Shown here: positions 37,443-47,600 of the stretch, piece after piece
Position numbering within the stretch: the first letter of the stretch is position 1
How the letters are laid out: every line of letters starts with the position of its first letter
From: Trichostrongylus colubriformis
Taxonomy: Eukaryota > Nematoda > Chromadorea > Rhabditida > Trichostrongylidae
Reading direction: 5' to 3'
Assembly (NCBI GenBank): GCA_963978905.1
Contig: OZ022257.1
Coordinates: forward strand, 51,912,873-51,976,872
DNA: 64,000 nt
Position numbers and translations under genes: made by a program
Notes under the pieces: generated by a model
What the model was told of the DNA's origin: nothing
Seen by the model: only the letters and a program-made list of their open reading frames with translations
The model's database searches: none

Positions 37443-37492
37443 TAGCGTTGTCTAGCAGAGAAAAACAGTAGTTTCTCTCATACTCAATCCCA

Positions 37493-37943
37493 ATGTTCTG
37501 CCCAAAGCTAGTGTTGGCGTACTTGTTGAAGGACTTCGGTTCCTGTGAAGTGAGACGTCTGCCTTCCCGGAAGGAACAAAAAGTTATCGAAAAGTTCTCG
37601 TTTATTTTGCGGGAAGCTGCACTCGACAACGTAATAATTGAGTCTGACGAGGAGCCATGCTTCGAAGAAGATGAGGAAGACCCATCATGGAGTCCAGAGG
37701 ACGCCGAGTGCCGTAGACTGGCAAGTGTATCACAAGGGAGTATCGTTTTTGGTGATGTGCAAGTGGGAAACGATAAGGTATGTTGCCAGTTCCCGATGAA
37801 GACATCCATATAAGTTAAGAATTGCTGCTGTTTTAATACAGGTGGACGAAGCGATAGCATTCTACAGATCTTCGGCTAAAGGAAGCCGTTCTTTTTCCTG
37901 TATCAGTAATAAGTATCGCTTCATACCACACGTGTGTTCGTAA
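37493..37943 (+). CDS. Two-exon transposase-like N-terminal fragment in element D1
   Basis: Exon 1 is 37493-37777 and exon 2 is 37842-37943; the 64-bp intron has donor GTATGT and acceptor TAATACAG, phase 0, for 128 residues in total. An N-terminal Lys/Arg/Glu segment (RKEQKVIEKFSFILREAAL) leads to a very acidic stretch (about residues 51-70, ESDEEPCFEEDEEDPSW). A basic block follows in exon 2 (YRSSAKGSRSF, then NKYRFI). Such blocks resemble the DNA-binding start of nematode DDE transposases, but that is recollection, not a search result. No catalytic domain follows: the frame ends at TAA 37941-37943 just before the right arm, so it looks 3'-truncated. Confidence 0.5.
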
Positions 37944-38143
37944 ATTACTGGTTTTCAAATATTCTTGTATCTCCTATTCACCATATGCCCTCTATAAATG
38001 AAAGTCTTGAAAAAATGCATAAATCAGGAAACGTGAAATTTTGTCCCCTCTTGATGTTGAATGAAGAGGTAAACCTTTCAAATACTTACTAATACGCACT
38101 TTCTGGGTTCATATGAGCTGAAGGGAGAAAAAGCAAAAGAGCA

Positions 38144-38212
38144 GTCGCACAAAGGATCCGAACCTGCGACCCATCTCCTGTGAAACAACCATCGTATCCA
38201 GTACACGACAAC
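38144..38212 (-). other. tRNA-like segment inside the right arm of element D1
   Basis: Inverse copy of 36963-37031 with a few substitutions (B box now GGTTCGGATCC on the minus strand). Confidence 0.5.
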
Positions 38213-38421
38213 TCACCTTGCTGTGCTAGCATTCCACGTCCACTCATGCGAACATGCGAGAGAGAGAGAGTCGACCATGTCGGGAGACTACCCTTCATAA
38301 CTTTGCTCACAGAATCGTTTCGCAAACTTGGAAGGCAGATTTGAGTTTCTCGTCCCAAGACGAGTACAGTGGTATACATCCCATCGCAAAAGGCCGGACT
38401 GACCTGATGACCCTCCCTTGT

Positions 38422-39330
38422 AAGTTACCAATGCATGCGAAGGAGCGTATAATCTATGGCTCCTTCCTGTTCAAGAACGACATTAAGTGATCAATTCGGT
38501 GAAGTAGAACGAAATTTTGAGAGACCACGCCACATATATTGTTCCAGTCTTCAACAATTGCCTGTTTGCTCTCCAAAATTGGCGATTATTGAGGTAAATA
38601 TTTGAGGCGATGTCTTCTAGATCTCTTTGATAGCGCTGAGACCAACACTACATGGTATTTATGGCGGGACGTCCGTATTTCGGAACTAAAACCACAATTC
38701 CGTTGACTTACCTGCGTAAACAGCAAAGGTGTCATACTGTGAGACGCAATTATGAAGGGCCGGTCGGTTCCAAAAGGCAATTGATTTCTTCGTAAGATCT
38801 TCTAGCGGTCTCTGGAGTGCATTCTGCAGGTTCAGTGCAACCTCATCGCGCAAAACATCTTAGGCCATCACCCTTTCACAAAATTGCCAAGGCTCCGGTA
38901 GATCGGTGCACTTCTCAACCATGTCTGCCATTTTTCCGAGGAGATTCCGTCACGCATAATTACGTCACCTCGGTGACGTATTAGCTCACGAAGCACGCTG
39001 AACAAGTCCTGAAACCATAATAAGGTACGTTACGCCTTTTTAGGTCAAGGGGAAAAAAGATCACTGTCAGTGGGTAGTGTTGCAAGGGGGGGGGGGGGGG
39101 CTCGAGGACCTAATTAGGGGCTCGGGTTCCACCCGGTTGTGTCCTTCACAAAATTCGGTATCTAAACCGATAAGGACGGAAATAAACGCGCTAGTTCATT
39201 GTTTGCTGTAACGACTGGATGGACCGATTATTGTTCGGGTTGTCGAGTTGTATGGATATATTGGATGGATTGATTGACTGATTAGATCCCAAGAGTTCAC
39301 TGCACGCATAGGTAACCCAAAGCGGCTAGG
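38422..39330. other. Intergenic with poly-G run
   Basis: No gene recognised. A run of 15 G lies at 39086-39100. Confidence 0.4.
39086..39100 (+). repeat. Homopolymer of 15 G
   Basis: Uninterrupted G15 on the + strand; a candidate G-quadruplex or a sequencing-sensitive site. Confidence 0.9.
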
Positions 39331-39331
39331 T

Positions 39332-39745
39332 AAGGTACCCAAGCACCTGCTCAGGTGTTTAGGTCCTTCCCATCTTGTATACCCAATTTTTTTATCGAAC
39401 GGAAACAACTGAAAAGAACCTAAACACCTGGTCAGGTACTTTGCCCCTCTTGCCACACCACCCACCGTGCATAATCCTTATTCCACTTAACCCAAAAAGT
39501 CGTATCGTACAATAGACGGGCTTCAGAACATGTTTAACGTTCTTCGTATTCGTATGCAATAACTTTGCCGGGATGACTTGGCGACGTGTGGCGAACTGGA
39601 TTTCTAGTAGGGGGAGGGTGGATGGACGATGGGGTGCCATACTGTGGCGGTTGTCGAGTTCTGCGATGTCATGACTTACATGAGTGGCAAAAATAATCGT
39701 ACCTGTGGAAGAGATGTGGATCGGGTAGAACGAGAAATATACGTC
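39332..39745 (-). repeat. Dispersed repeat family G, copy 2, with terminal hairpin
   Basis: Minus-strand copy of 26735-27085. It extends further and ends in an inverted repeat: CACCTGCTCAGGTGTTTAGG (39342-39361) against CCTAAACACCTGGTCAGGTA (39419-39438), a stem of about 20 bp with a loop of about 57 nt. The start resembles a Pol III A box (TGGTACAGTGGCTAGACG). Confidence 0.55.
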
Positions 39746-41150
39746 TAGCCACTGTACCACATGGACTGCAGACAGCGTTTTGTCGGAATGTTTTGAGCTG
39801 CTGTCTGAGAAAAAGCACCGCTCAATCGCAAGTGACGGAAAGGTGCCTGGGAGTACGGGGATATTGGACTCACTGCAATGTTGGACTGCAATCGTGGCAA
39901 AAATTCGTTCATTTCTGGAGCCGATCTTGAAGCGTAACGATTCGACCGTAATCTTGGGACTCCTTTTTATTCACTAGCTTTACATGGAAAACTCATTAAC
40001 CATGTGTCATGAACTCGATCATGTGAACACGCTTCGTTGAAGAGAGGTCTCACCAATCACACTATCCCACCTATACCACTTGTTTCTGCAACTTGGAGGC
40101 GCCAAAGAAAGGCTTCTTCAACTTCTTTCATAAAAGTATTTCACCTAATTAGAAGAAATTTTGAATCAAAATCGTGTCATATCTACGCACGCATATGACT
40201 TATACAGGAATCGAATATTTCGCACAATAATATGAATAGAAAAACTGTCATAAGCTTCCAGTGCACAAATTGGACGAGTTGTCCCAGCCCGTGATGCCAA
40301 GCGGTCGGATGTGCGATTGTGAACAGCCAGTAACAATCTAGCACTTTCCAAAAGATAACATAGCTCACAAAAAGCTTTGAAGAAGATGGGATATGAAGAA
40401 ATCTAACTAAGCAACTACAAGATTTTACAAAAAAATGAGAAAAAAGTCGTTACATTATGTGCCTCGCAGACACTCATGCCGCAAACAAACCGCGTCCGTT
40501 GCCCAAACCTCCAACGCTGCTCGGGCATGGCCACGGCTTGGAGGCGTGACGTGAGCGATTCCGCCACAGTCTCTTTGGACTATCTGGTTTTCCAGTGCAG
40601 CGAACATGCCTCTATCGTCACTGCAATTGAGAAAATACCTCCGTGCCCACGAAAAAAATTTCACTCTGCATGTTTGTTTTATGAGGAAATGTGCAATTTT
40701 CTGAATTTGTCCTGAATAGGCAAATCTACAACAGCTTCCAAGCATTCATCTGTTTATATGCCAGTTTCACTAATTAAAAGTGAATAATTAAATAAATAAT
40801 GAATGCCAGCAATGAGTTTAACATCTATTGCTTTCATAGCCTCAAATGAACATCCAGCACGTGAGCATCGAAGCGATAACTATGGCTGAAAAAAATCAAA
40901 AAATCAGGTTGTTTGTGTTGTGGGAAATTTCGGAAATTTCATACAGAATGTGCGTACTTTTGAGATTCATCAGGCTTATTCCAGATGCGCTATCTTCAGC
41001 TGAAAATTAGCCAATTTCATGAAAGCTTGAAGGAATCGTGCATGAAAAATGAGTTTTCTGTCACCTTATATTCAAGCTGCATTCGCTCAATGGCCACATG
41101 CAAAGTTACACGCGAAATAGTGAGAATGAGGGTGAGATGCAACTCCACAG
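39746..41150. other. Intergenic, nothing recognised
   Basis: Open frames on both strands at 40455-40745 and 40476-40715 overlap and have no splice or family support. Confidence 0.35.
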
Positions 41151-41322
41151 AGTGGCGGCCGATGGGGCGTGACCTCATCTCAAATGCACTGCATGTCGTC
41201 TGCCGCAGTCAGGAAGAAGAATGGGACTGTCTATGTAGCTTTCCGTTCCCACTATGCGTGTTCGACCGCCGCGGACGACGGGGCGGGCACTTGTTCTAAA
41301 GCTCTGCCTTCTGGCCGCCACT
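41151..41322. mobile_element. 172-bp MITE with AGTGGCGGCC ends
   Basis: The left end AGTGGCGGCC and right end GGCCGCCACT are exact inverses. GC-rich interior; no open frame shared with other copies in the window. Confidence 0.55.
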
Positions 41323-41946
41323 TTGAGAGCTGTCTCTTAGCCGAAATCTCATTTTTTCGCGGGAAACTTGGCATGCGGCCTTTTCAAGGCAAATGCAACA
41401 TAGATATATCTATAACAAGAAAAAAATTCAGTTTTTCGTGCACGTTAGCTTTTGTGCATTAGCGTAACGTTTGAAGGTGGTCATATGGGAAAAATGTCCC
41501 GTGATCATCAAATAAGAAAGCACTAACATGGGTAGGGTTACTGTTTGTAAAGAGCAAATAATGGTCATTTATATCCAAAAAACAAAACAATACCATTCTC
41601 GTCACTCTCTGGTGGCGTTTCCGGCTCTGCTGTTGAATGGTGCTCGCCTTCCGGTTGTTTTATCCCATCCCCATTTTGAACATGGGGGTCGTGGACACTC
41701 ACGTCCGCCAATGATACTTTCTTTGTAATGTAACGTCCATCTTTTGTGTGATCTTGCAAGACGCCTCTATCTGCTGTAAAAGTAATGCATGTAGGAGTAG
41801 AGCACGGAAAACTAGCTCAACAGGTCGTTCGGACGACCTTCGACAGTCTTTTTGTTCAGCTTTGAGATACGGCTACTGATTCACACCCTTTTTAGTAAAT
41901 TCTATACAGATACTACAAGGATGCTGAGTTATGGGCAAAAGCTTCG

Positions 41947-42018
41947 GTGGCGGACGGGACTCGAACCCGCACTTCATCCTTTCCGGGGATATGTGCTAAT
42001 CCATCACACTACCGACAC
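41947..42018 (-). other. tRNA-like module, minus copy
   Basis: Differs from 42199-42270 at about one position in the D loop. It folds as a cloverleaf like its partner. Confidence 0.7.
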
Positions 42019-42198
42019 CACCTTCACCCTAACTCAGCTTTCTGAATGGTATATTTACCATAGCTTATCAGCACTCACACGTATAACGTGTTGAGCCGGT
42101 TGGCCAATATCGGCATCGAACCGTGAAGCTGAAAGCTTTAGTAATGATTTTGATATTTTTAATTTTTGAAAGGATGAAGTGCGTTTGAAAGAGTTTTT

Positions 42199-42270
42199 GT
42201 GTCGGTAGTGTAATGGATTAGCACATATCCCCGGAAAGGATGAAGTGCGGGTTCGAGTCCCGTCCGCCAC
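42199..42270 (+). other. tRNA-like module, plus copy
   Basis: Cloverleaf: 7-bp acceptor with one T:C mismatch; D stem GTGT/GCAC with GG in the loop; anticodon stem TATCC/GGATG with loop CCGGAAA; four-base variable loop; T arm GCGGG TTCGAGT CCCGT. The anticodon would be GGA, but position 33 is C instead of U. There is no long variable arm as in Ser tRNA. It is therefore more likely a tRNA-derived SINE head with Pol III boxes than a decoding tRNA. Confidence 0.65.
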
Positions 42271-42617
42271 CGAAGCTTTTGCCCATAACTCAGCATCCTT
42301 GTAGTAACTTTCGCATCGCGAGCTGCGGCGATAAACAGCAGTTATCAAAAATTAAAAATATCAAAATCTATACAGATAATTATTAGATAGTACGATAAGC
42401 CAGTTAGCTTGATCTTCTTTCTCACAACATATGCAGTCGATAGAGCTTCTTTTACTCTACAGATCCCTTCAGCTCGTTTTCGATTCACTTAGTTTTCTCA
42501 TATTTTCGAGACTAAGGAATGAAGTTCCCAGGAGGCAACAAACTGTACACTTTCACTTATTCGCCTGTAATCGAGGTTTTATCGAACGGTATGATTTGAT
42601 AGAAGCTCGTAATTATA

Positions 42618-42800
42618 CGGCTGCAAACATTCTTTGCGGTGCCGACGGCAGGGCGTAGCCGTGTGTCTCCGCGTCTCCGCCTATGCCACCTTGTCTCCTT
42701 GCTTACGTCGTCTCTGCACTTTTGCACTTCTCCCATGCCACTCTGCCTCGCTGCCTGTGGATGCAGTCACTCCCTGCCGGCGCAAAGTATGAACGGGCCC
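42618..42800. mobile_element. GC-rich MITE, family B copy
   Basis: Ends CGGCTGCAAACATTCTTTGC and the near inverse GCAAAGTATGAACGGGCC. The interior shares GGCAGGGCGTRGC and TGCCTGTGNATGCAG with the copies at 59557, 60484 and 62544. Confidence 0.65.
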
Positions 42801-43149
42801 TGATAGTATATTGATCAATGTGTGATTTCCCTTGCGTGATCCGATATGGTACTGACAGGGATTGAGCTTTTGCTTCCAGCATACTCAATTCCCAAGCTGT
42901 AAACACGTTGAACAACCAAATGATTCGAAAATAAATAACTCTGCTGAAGTTGTTGATATTTTGACCATGGCTTATCAAAAATCAAAAATAGCGCTGCCTC
43001 TTAGGGCAGAAAATGCTCTATTAAATCATGTACACACTTTGCAGGACCCTTGCTTTGAGAGGATTCAACAATACTGCTCTAAGCATCTTGGAGCGCAAGC
43101 CTGCACTGATCCACACAATTCAGTCGCTTTTTTGAAGACTACTGCTAGA

Positions 43150-43246
43150 TATTTTGCGCCCGACATTGAACCAGAGTGATCTGGCTTTGACAACCAGCAG
43201 GGATTATCCATAAGCTTTTGCCCATAACTCAGCATCCTTGTAGTAA
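43150..43246 (+). mobile_element. 3' fragment of the SINE-like family with 11-bp target duplication
   Basis: 97 bp between direct repeats CTACTGCTAGA (43139-43149, 43247-43257). Its right part is AAGCTTTTGCCCATAACTCA then GCATCCTTGTAGTAA, the tail seen at 42268-42305. The tRNA head is absent, as in a 5'-truncated retrotransposition. It closes an open frame (42862-43179) with a new stop. Confidence 0.6.
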
Positions 43247-43280
43247 CTACTGCTAGAATTGTTTGTTATTGATCAAATAC

Positions 43281-43313
43281 AACAGTAAAACTGATGACGA
43301 CAGTTTTACTGTT
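43281..43313. repeat. Perfect 13-bp hairpin, 7-nt loop
   Basis: AACAGTAAAACTG, loop ATGACGA, exact complement. Directly beside a family A MITE. Confidence 0.65.
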
Positions 43314-43318
43314 TTTCT

Positions 43319-43566
43319 GGGTGGGAGTCGATTGGTCTAGTTTTCGCGCGGCTGCCCGCGGCGAACGGTGGGGAGGGAGTGCTAGTCGTTTGCGGCTTTA
43401 TCAGTTGAAACAGCAACAACAACAACATAGGCGAATTTCCGAAGCTTCCAAACTGCAATATTTGAAGATCCTTAACGGTACCAGCCCACTGCGTCTTCAG
43501 CGGAATTCCAAACGACTCGTACTGACGGCGCCGTGACGCGAAAATTCGACCAATCGGCCTTCACCC
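43319..43566. mobile_element. MITE, family A relative
   Basis: The left end GGGTGGGAGTCGATTGGTC is mirrored by GACCAATCGGCCTTCACCC, then GTTTTCGCG/CGCGAAAAT on the inside. The interior begins GGCTGCCCGCGGCGAACGG as in family A but then differs. Confidence 0.6.
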
Positions 43567-44368
43567 TTTTTTTCCTAGTATAGTGAGGCTTTGTCGGGCG
43601 GTCAATACTTTCGCCGCACATTACTTCCACAATAGCATAAACGTTGATAAAAATGATTACCGTTCATTTGATAAGCTCCTCTGGCAAAAAGAATGACGTA
43701 GGAGCCACCAAGATCAAAAGCCTTGACATCTTCTCTTTCTGACTGTGTAATTTTCTTAATTTGTCTAAAAAATTAAGAACTGCTGTACTTTGATCAGTTC
43801 TGAGATCATATGAGCGAACAAGTTGTTCATCACTGCGATTTTTCCCAAGTGAACGACTGACAAAATGGTGCCGACTAGACGGAACAGTATACGACGAGCC
43901 TTCAGAGGGATCGACCACAGAATTTTGAGCCTTTCTTATCCTATACAGTTATGATGAAACAGCTTACTGAGGACCACCTACAAAGTCTTATGCAAAAAAA
44001 AACTGAAACCGAAATTCGGCAGGAGACACACACCCTCATCTCAAATTTTCCGAAAATTTCGTCCAAGCAGATAACGTAGACGGGGTCACAAAAGCTGTGA
44101 GCCAGAGCGCTGCTATGATGCGCTCCGGACGCATTGTAAGGAGAAAACCAAGATCAGGGACCTCCAAGGAAATTTGATTCCACCGCTCTTTGCTTAGCTT
44201 TCCTCCATAGCTCCGTGGACCCGCCTCCTCTCTTCCTATATACTTGAATTTAAGTAACTAATCCGAAGGAGTCACTGAGAACTGCTAAGATTAGGCACCT
44301 TCGCATTTGTCTACCATGTGTCGAGGGAAATTTTTTGCACCCTACTCTGCTTCCCCCTGCACGACTCT
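43567..44368. other. Intergenic, nothing recognised
   Basis: No gene or repeat boundaries seen. Confidence 0.35.
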
Positions 44369-44519
44369 AAAGGTACTTTCCACGATTACCTCGAATGGGC
44401 TAATCATGAAATTAGAGGTGCTAAAGAATACACCGTAAAAGAAAAATCCGAAAGAAGAGGCCTCCTGACATCTGGCCTTGTGCGAGATTACCAGGTGAAA
44501 ACGAGCCTCACGAGGAAGG

Positions 44520-45775
44520 TCTTCCAATTCATGACGCGCTTTTTGAAAGCTGTTTTTTGCATGTATGGGGGTACGTACAAAAATCATATAACTGATGTCC
44601 ATTTTTGCTGCGCGGCCCCACAAATGCCAACAACGGGGTTGATGTTTCGATCCCCACTGAGGACAAATTTTTGCAAAATTTAGATTTTCAGTTTCTGGAC
44701 TTGTAGGCATTCGCATATGAGGGTTAAGTGCAGTGATCACATTTAGGACTCCGAAGTGCCCTCTATTGCCAGTTTTCAGCAAGTTTGACAGTCCAATTTT
44801 TTGGCCTTTTGGCGCTCATAGCGCACGAACGAGGCGTTTTTGCGCAAAACGGATTTCATATTCGTGTTCAGGATGTCGAACTATTCCCAGGGATGAGTCT
44901 CCAGCCCAATCGAAGTTTTGATCCAAATTCGAAAATTTGAGCTGGGCATTGGTATACCTTCTGCTGCACGTTCAACGAAGGAGACGGTGGTATCACTTGT
45001 AATGAAATTCTGACTATTCCTCTTGCTTGGTGCCTGATAGCTGAAATTATAGCGATAGGCATCCATGCTGTGCATATTCCATTGATTTTCATCGATTTTG
45101 TGAGTTACTCACTTCTACAAGTAGAAAGCGCATCATGTACCCATGACCAAACATCTTTTTCGAAGTTGGGGTCAAAATTTGGAATTGGCTAGAAATGTGT
45201 CTCCAAGGGTAGTATGACCCCCTCAACACGGATATGACACTCATTTTGTGCGAAATCGCGAATTTCGAGCGCTACGGGCCCTTTCGCGTCCAAAAGGTCA
45301 CATCACCAAATTCACTGACAATTCGTAAATAGAGTCATTTTGGCATGCTGTAAACGAAAATCGTAGTCATTTGGCTTAATCAGACATATTTGGAGACGAA
45401 AAAGTGAATGCAAAAAAAAAACAGAACTTCGGCAAGGTCGGGATTCGAACGACCAACCCAACACTTCATCCGCTTAAGAGTCCATCGTCGTATCCAGTAG
45501 GCCACCAGCTTGCCGCATCTTCCACGCGTAGGGGACTCGTTATGAGATTGCTACGCACTTTTAGTACATAGTGGAGATAAGATTTCATTTTTTTCCGTAT
45601 TTGACTTTGTTTTGGATGTGAAATAGAAGAACACCTTTGGATCTGCTCATGATCAAAGTTGCAAAGAGGATGCGTCCAAAAATGGAAGTCAGTCATATGT
45701 TTCATGTAGATACCCTCATATAATGGAAAAAACCGTTTTCCGAAAGCGCGCCATGACCTGAAAGACCTCCCTTGT
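44520..45775. mobile_element. Long-TIR DNA transposon, family D copy 2
   Basis: Right end (inverted) ACAAGGGAGGTCTTTCAGGT; left end ACGAGGAAGGTCTTCC, then ATGACGCGCTTTTTGAAAGC matching the inverse of the right end imperfectly. 1256 bp, no transposase readable. It carries a tRNA-like segment at 45429-45516. Boundaries are confirmed by the empty site in block R copy 2 near 55854. Confidence 0.75.
45429..45516 (-). other. tRNA-like segment in element D2
   Basis: 88 nt on the minus strand with a perfect 7-bp acceptor stem (CGGCAAG/CTTGCCG), an A-box match TGGCCTACTGG and a B-box match GTTCGAATCC. The anticodon region GGACTCTTAAGC would present CTT, but the anticodon stem does not pair well. It shares CTACTGGATACGA with the segments in element D1. 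Confidence 0.6.
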
Positions 45776-46090
45776 CAGTTCCCGTTGGATGGTATCAAGA
45801 GGAACCTTGAGAAGTTACCTGTTTTCCCGAGTGAACGCTCCATCAATTACTGGAATTTCTCATTGATCTCATCTTATTGCAGAATCACAAGCTCACGTAA
45901 ACGCCACGTTAGAAAAATCTTCGTCCAATTCCGGGTGGCGTCGCATTTGCTCTCCGCCGGCTTAGCGCTGCCAGGAAGCCTCGTGTCGCCGCTCAAAAGG
46001 TTAAGCCTCGCCATTTACCCGGGGGTCAATCGGCTGCGGCAGGATAAATGGCTGGTGCTATTATCGCGGAAAGTGCCTTTAAATAAAAGG

Positions 46091-47419
46091 CCCGCTTCCA
46101 CTTCTCTAAAAATTGTAGTCGAACAATGGAGCGGGGTTTATTTCATTGCATTTCGAGAGTCGTTTGGGAAAAGATGTTAACACCTCTCTCGTACTTCGCT
46201 TGTCGAGCGGAAACTGATGCTACTATACCACCAAGCGGCGCACATGCGCGCCTACTAAAAGTATGTCGATGAGTAGTTGTGCAAGATAAACGAAAAACTG
46301 GCCTCGACTCCCAGTCAACCGAATAACGAGCCTCATCCCATCCAAGATTTTTTTCACCAACGTTCGAGCCTCGTTGGAGAAGTATTTTGGCATTGATATG
46401 AGCTACATGGGTTCAACATTCATAAGGATGGAAAGTCAGCACCAGGTGAACGCCGGGAGTCACCGACAAGGTGAACGCCGCTGTTAGTCCAAATTGATCG
46501 ATATCAGGAGCGTGAATAAGCAGAGCACCGACCTTAGCTGCATTTTTGTCTGGGAATATTCCGGTATATCAAGGAGGAGGGGCCAGAGGTGGTGCGTGAC
46601 AGGTGCGCGCACTCCCGCTTTCATGGTGAAGGGATCAAATCGCACATCAATTCCGCCCCAGCCATCCGAGCTTTCCATACTTTGGGGTATGTGAATTGGC
46701 ACAAAGCCAAAGCTCGTATGGGAGCAAAAGTAGTGACTTCTACATCGGCCGATTCCGCAAGTCATTGCATATCGACTGATCGAATCGCATTCATCTGCCA
46801 CCATGATTTTGAATGGAAATGAAGTGCGCGGGAAGATCAGCGCCGAAAACTTTAGAATTTGATATTATCAGGATGGTCAACATAAGAAGCCCATATTGGA
46901 AAAGGTGACAAGTAAATAGAAATTGAAAAAAAAAATGAAGAATCGCACCCAGTAAAAATGATTCCCACCGTAATTTGCAATATATGTTATCGTCAATTTC
47001 TTTTTCTGCTAAAATTTCCTGAATACCGGTGTTGTTCTGAAAAAAGTAGATCCGTTTGGCAGAATGAATGAGTAAAAACTAGTCTTCTAAGTGTTGTGGT
47101 CTCGAATCTTTCAAAGATCTTGTTTCGATGATAGGGGATTCGAGGAGAAGGGAAAAAGGGGCTAAGAAAAGGGGGTTCATTCGTGGAGAAGCCAGCGTCA
47201 CCCCTCCTTGCTTTGCGCCTTGAGTCATCAAACTCATTCAATAACGTGAACGCTGTCTCGCTGAGAGGGTGGGGATGAGGCGTCCCGAGCATTTGTTGAA
47301 TATCCTTCCCGGGTGTGCATCATTACAGTCCAGAGGTATGCAACAGGCCGTGGTCAGGGAACAGCAAAAATTTGCGTGTTCTGCAGAGCGATCGATATCA
47401 ATATTTGTCGTGAACCCGA
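46091..47419. other. Intergenic; unassigned open frames near 46484-46822
   Basis: Three frames on both strands are open across 46484-46822, so none is preferred. No family recognised. Confidence 0.3.
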
Positions 47420-47600
47420 GCTCACGATGACTCAGTCAGCTGAACGCTCTTCCGTGCGAGGGGTATAAATAAGGGACGGAGCCGGAAATCGGCATTATCA
47501 TTCTTTTTCTCGTCTGGGAGAGAGCTGAGCGGGAGTAGTTGTCTCTCCGGTGATCAGTGTGAAAGCGACCCCATTGGGTCGCCTAGCAATATCTACAGTA
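47420..47600 (+). promoter_or_regulatory. Promoter-like region
   Basis: An AP-1-like TGACTCA (near 47429) is followed by a good TATA box, TATAAATAAG (47464-47473), and a pyrimidine-rich start-like TTCTTTTTCTCG about 30 bases on. An AATAAA sits near 47803. No long frame follows, so it could be a solo LTR, a retroelement promoter remnant or the promoter of an unseen gene. Confidence 0.35.

Larger units (their letters stand above)
36756..38421. mobile_element. Long-TIR DNA transposon, family D copy 1
   Basis: 1666 bp with inverted arms of about 435 bp (36756-37190, 37986-38421) starting ACAAGGGAGGGTCATCAGG. The flanking nonamers AATTTGCTA and AAGTTACCA match at 6 of 9 positions, a weak hint of a 9-bp target duplication as in Mutator-like elements. 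Each arm contains a tRNA-like segment (36963-37031 and 38144-38212). The interior has a tandem duplication and a two-exon coding remnant. Copy 2 at 44520-45775 shares the terminal sequence. Confidence 0.85.
41913..42366. mobile_element. SINE-like insertion with 12-bp target duplication
   Basis: 454 bp flanked by direct repeats TCTATACAGATA at 41901-41912 and 42367-42378. It contains two tRNA-like modules in opposite orientation (41947-42018 minus, 42199-42270 plus), each followed on its own strand by GAAGCTTTTGCCCATAACTC and AGCATCCTTGTAGTA. The second module lies between inverted arms GATTTTGATATTTTTAATTT (42148-42167) and its complement near 42345-42368. The direct repeats point to target-primed retrotransposition. 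Confidence 0.65.
44369..46090 (+). repeat. Paralogous block R, copy 1 (interrupted by element D2)
   Basis: 44369-44519 and 45776-46090 together align with the block at 55678-56820. Shared: GAAATYAGAGGTGCTAAA, GAGGCCTCCTGACATCTG, TTGGATGGTATCA, CACGTAAACGCCACGTT and GGCTTAGCG(C/T)CGCCAGGA-like sequence. Copy 1 is split by element D2; copy 2 is uninterrupted there. Function unknown, no clear coding frame. Confidence 0.75.

Noticed and set aside
42862..43179. 105-codon frame with an acceptor-like start (TTGCTTCCAG)
   Set aside because: Its end is created by a SINE fragment with a target duplication, no upstream exon was found, and no family is recognised.
46484..46822. Overlapping frames on both strands, one with a signal-peptide-like start
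   Set aside because: Three frames are open at once and none has recognisable similarity; the hydrophobic stretch ends at an immediate stop.
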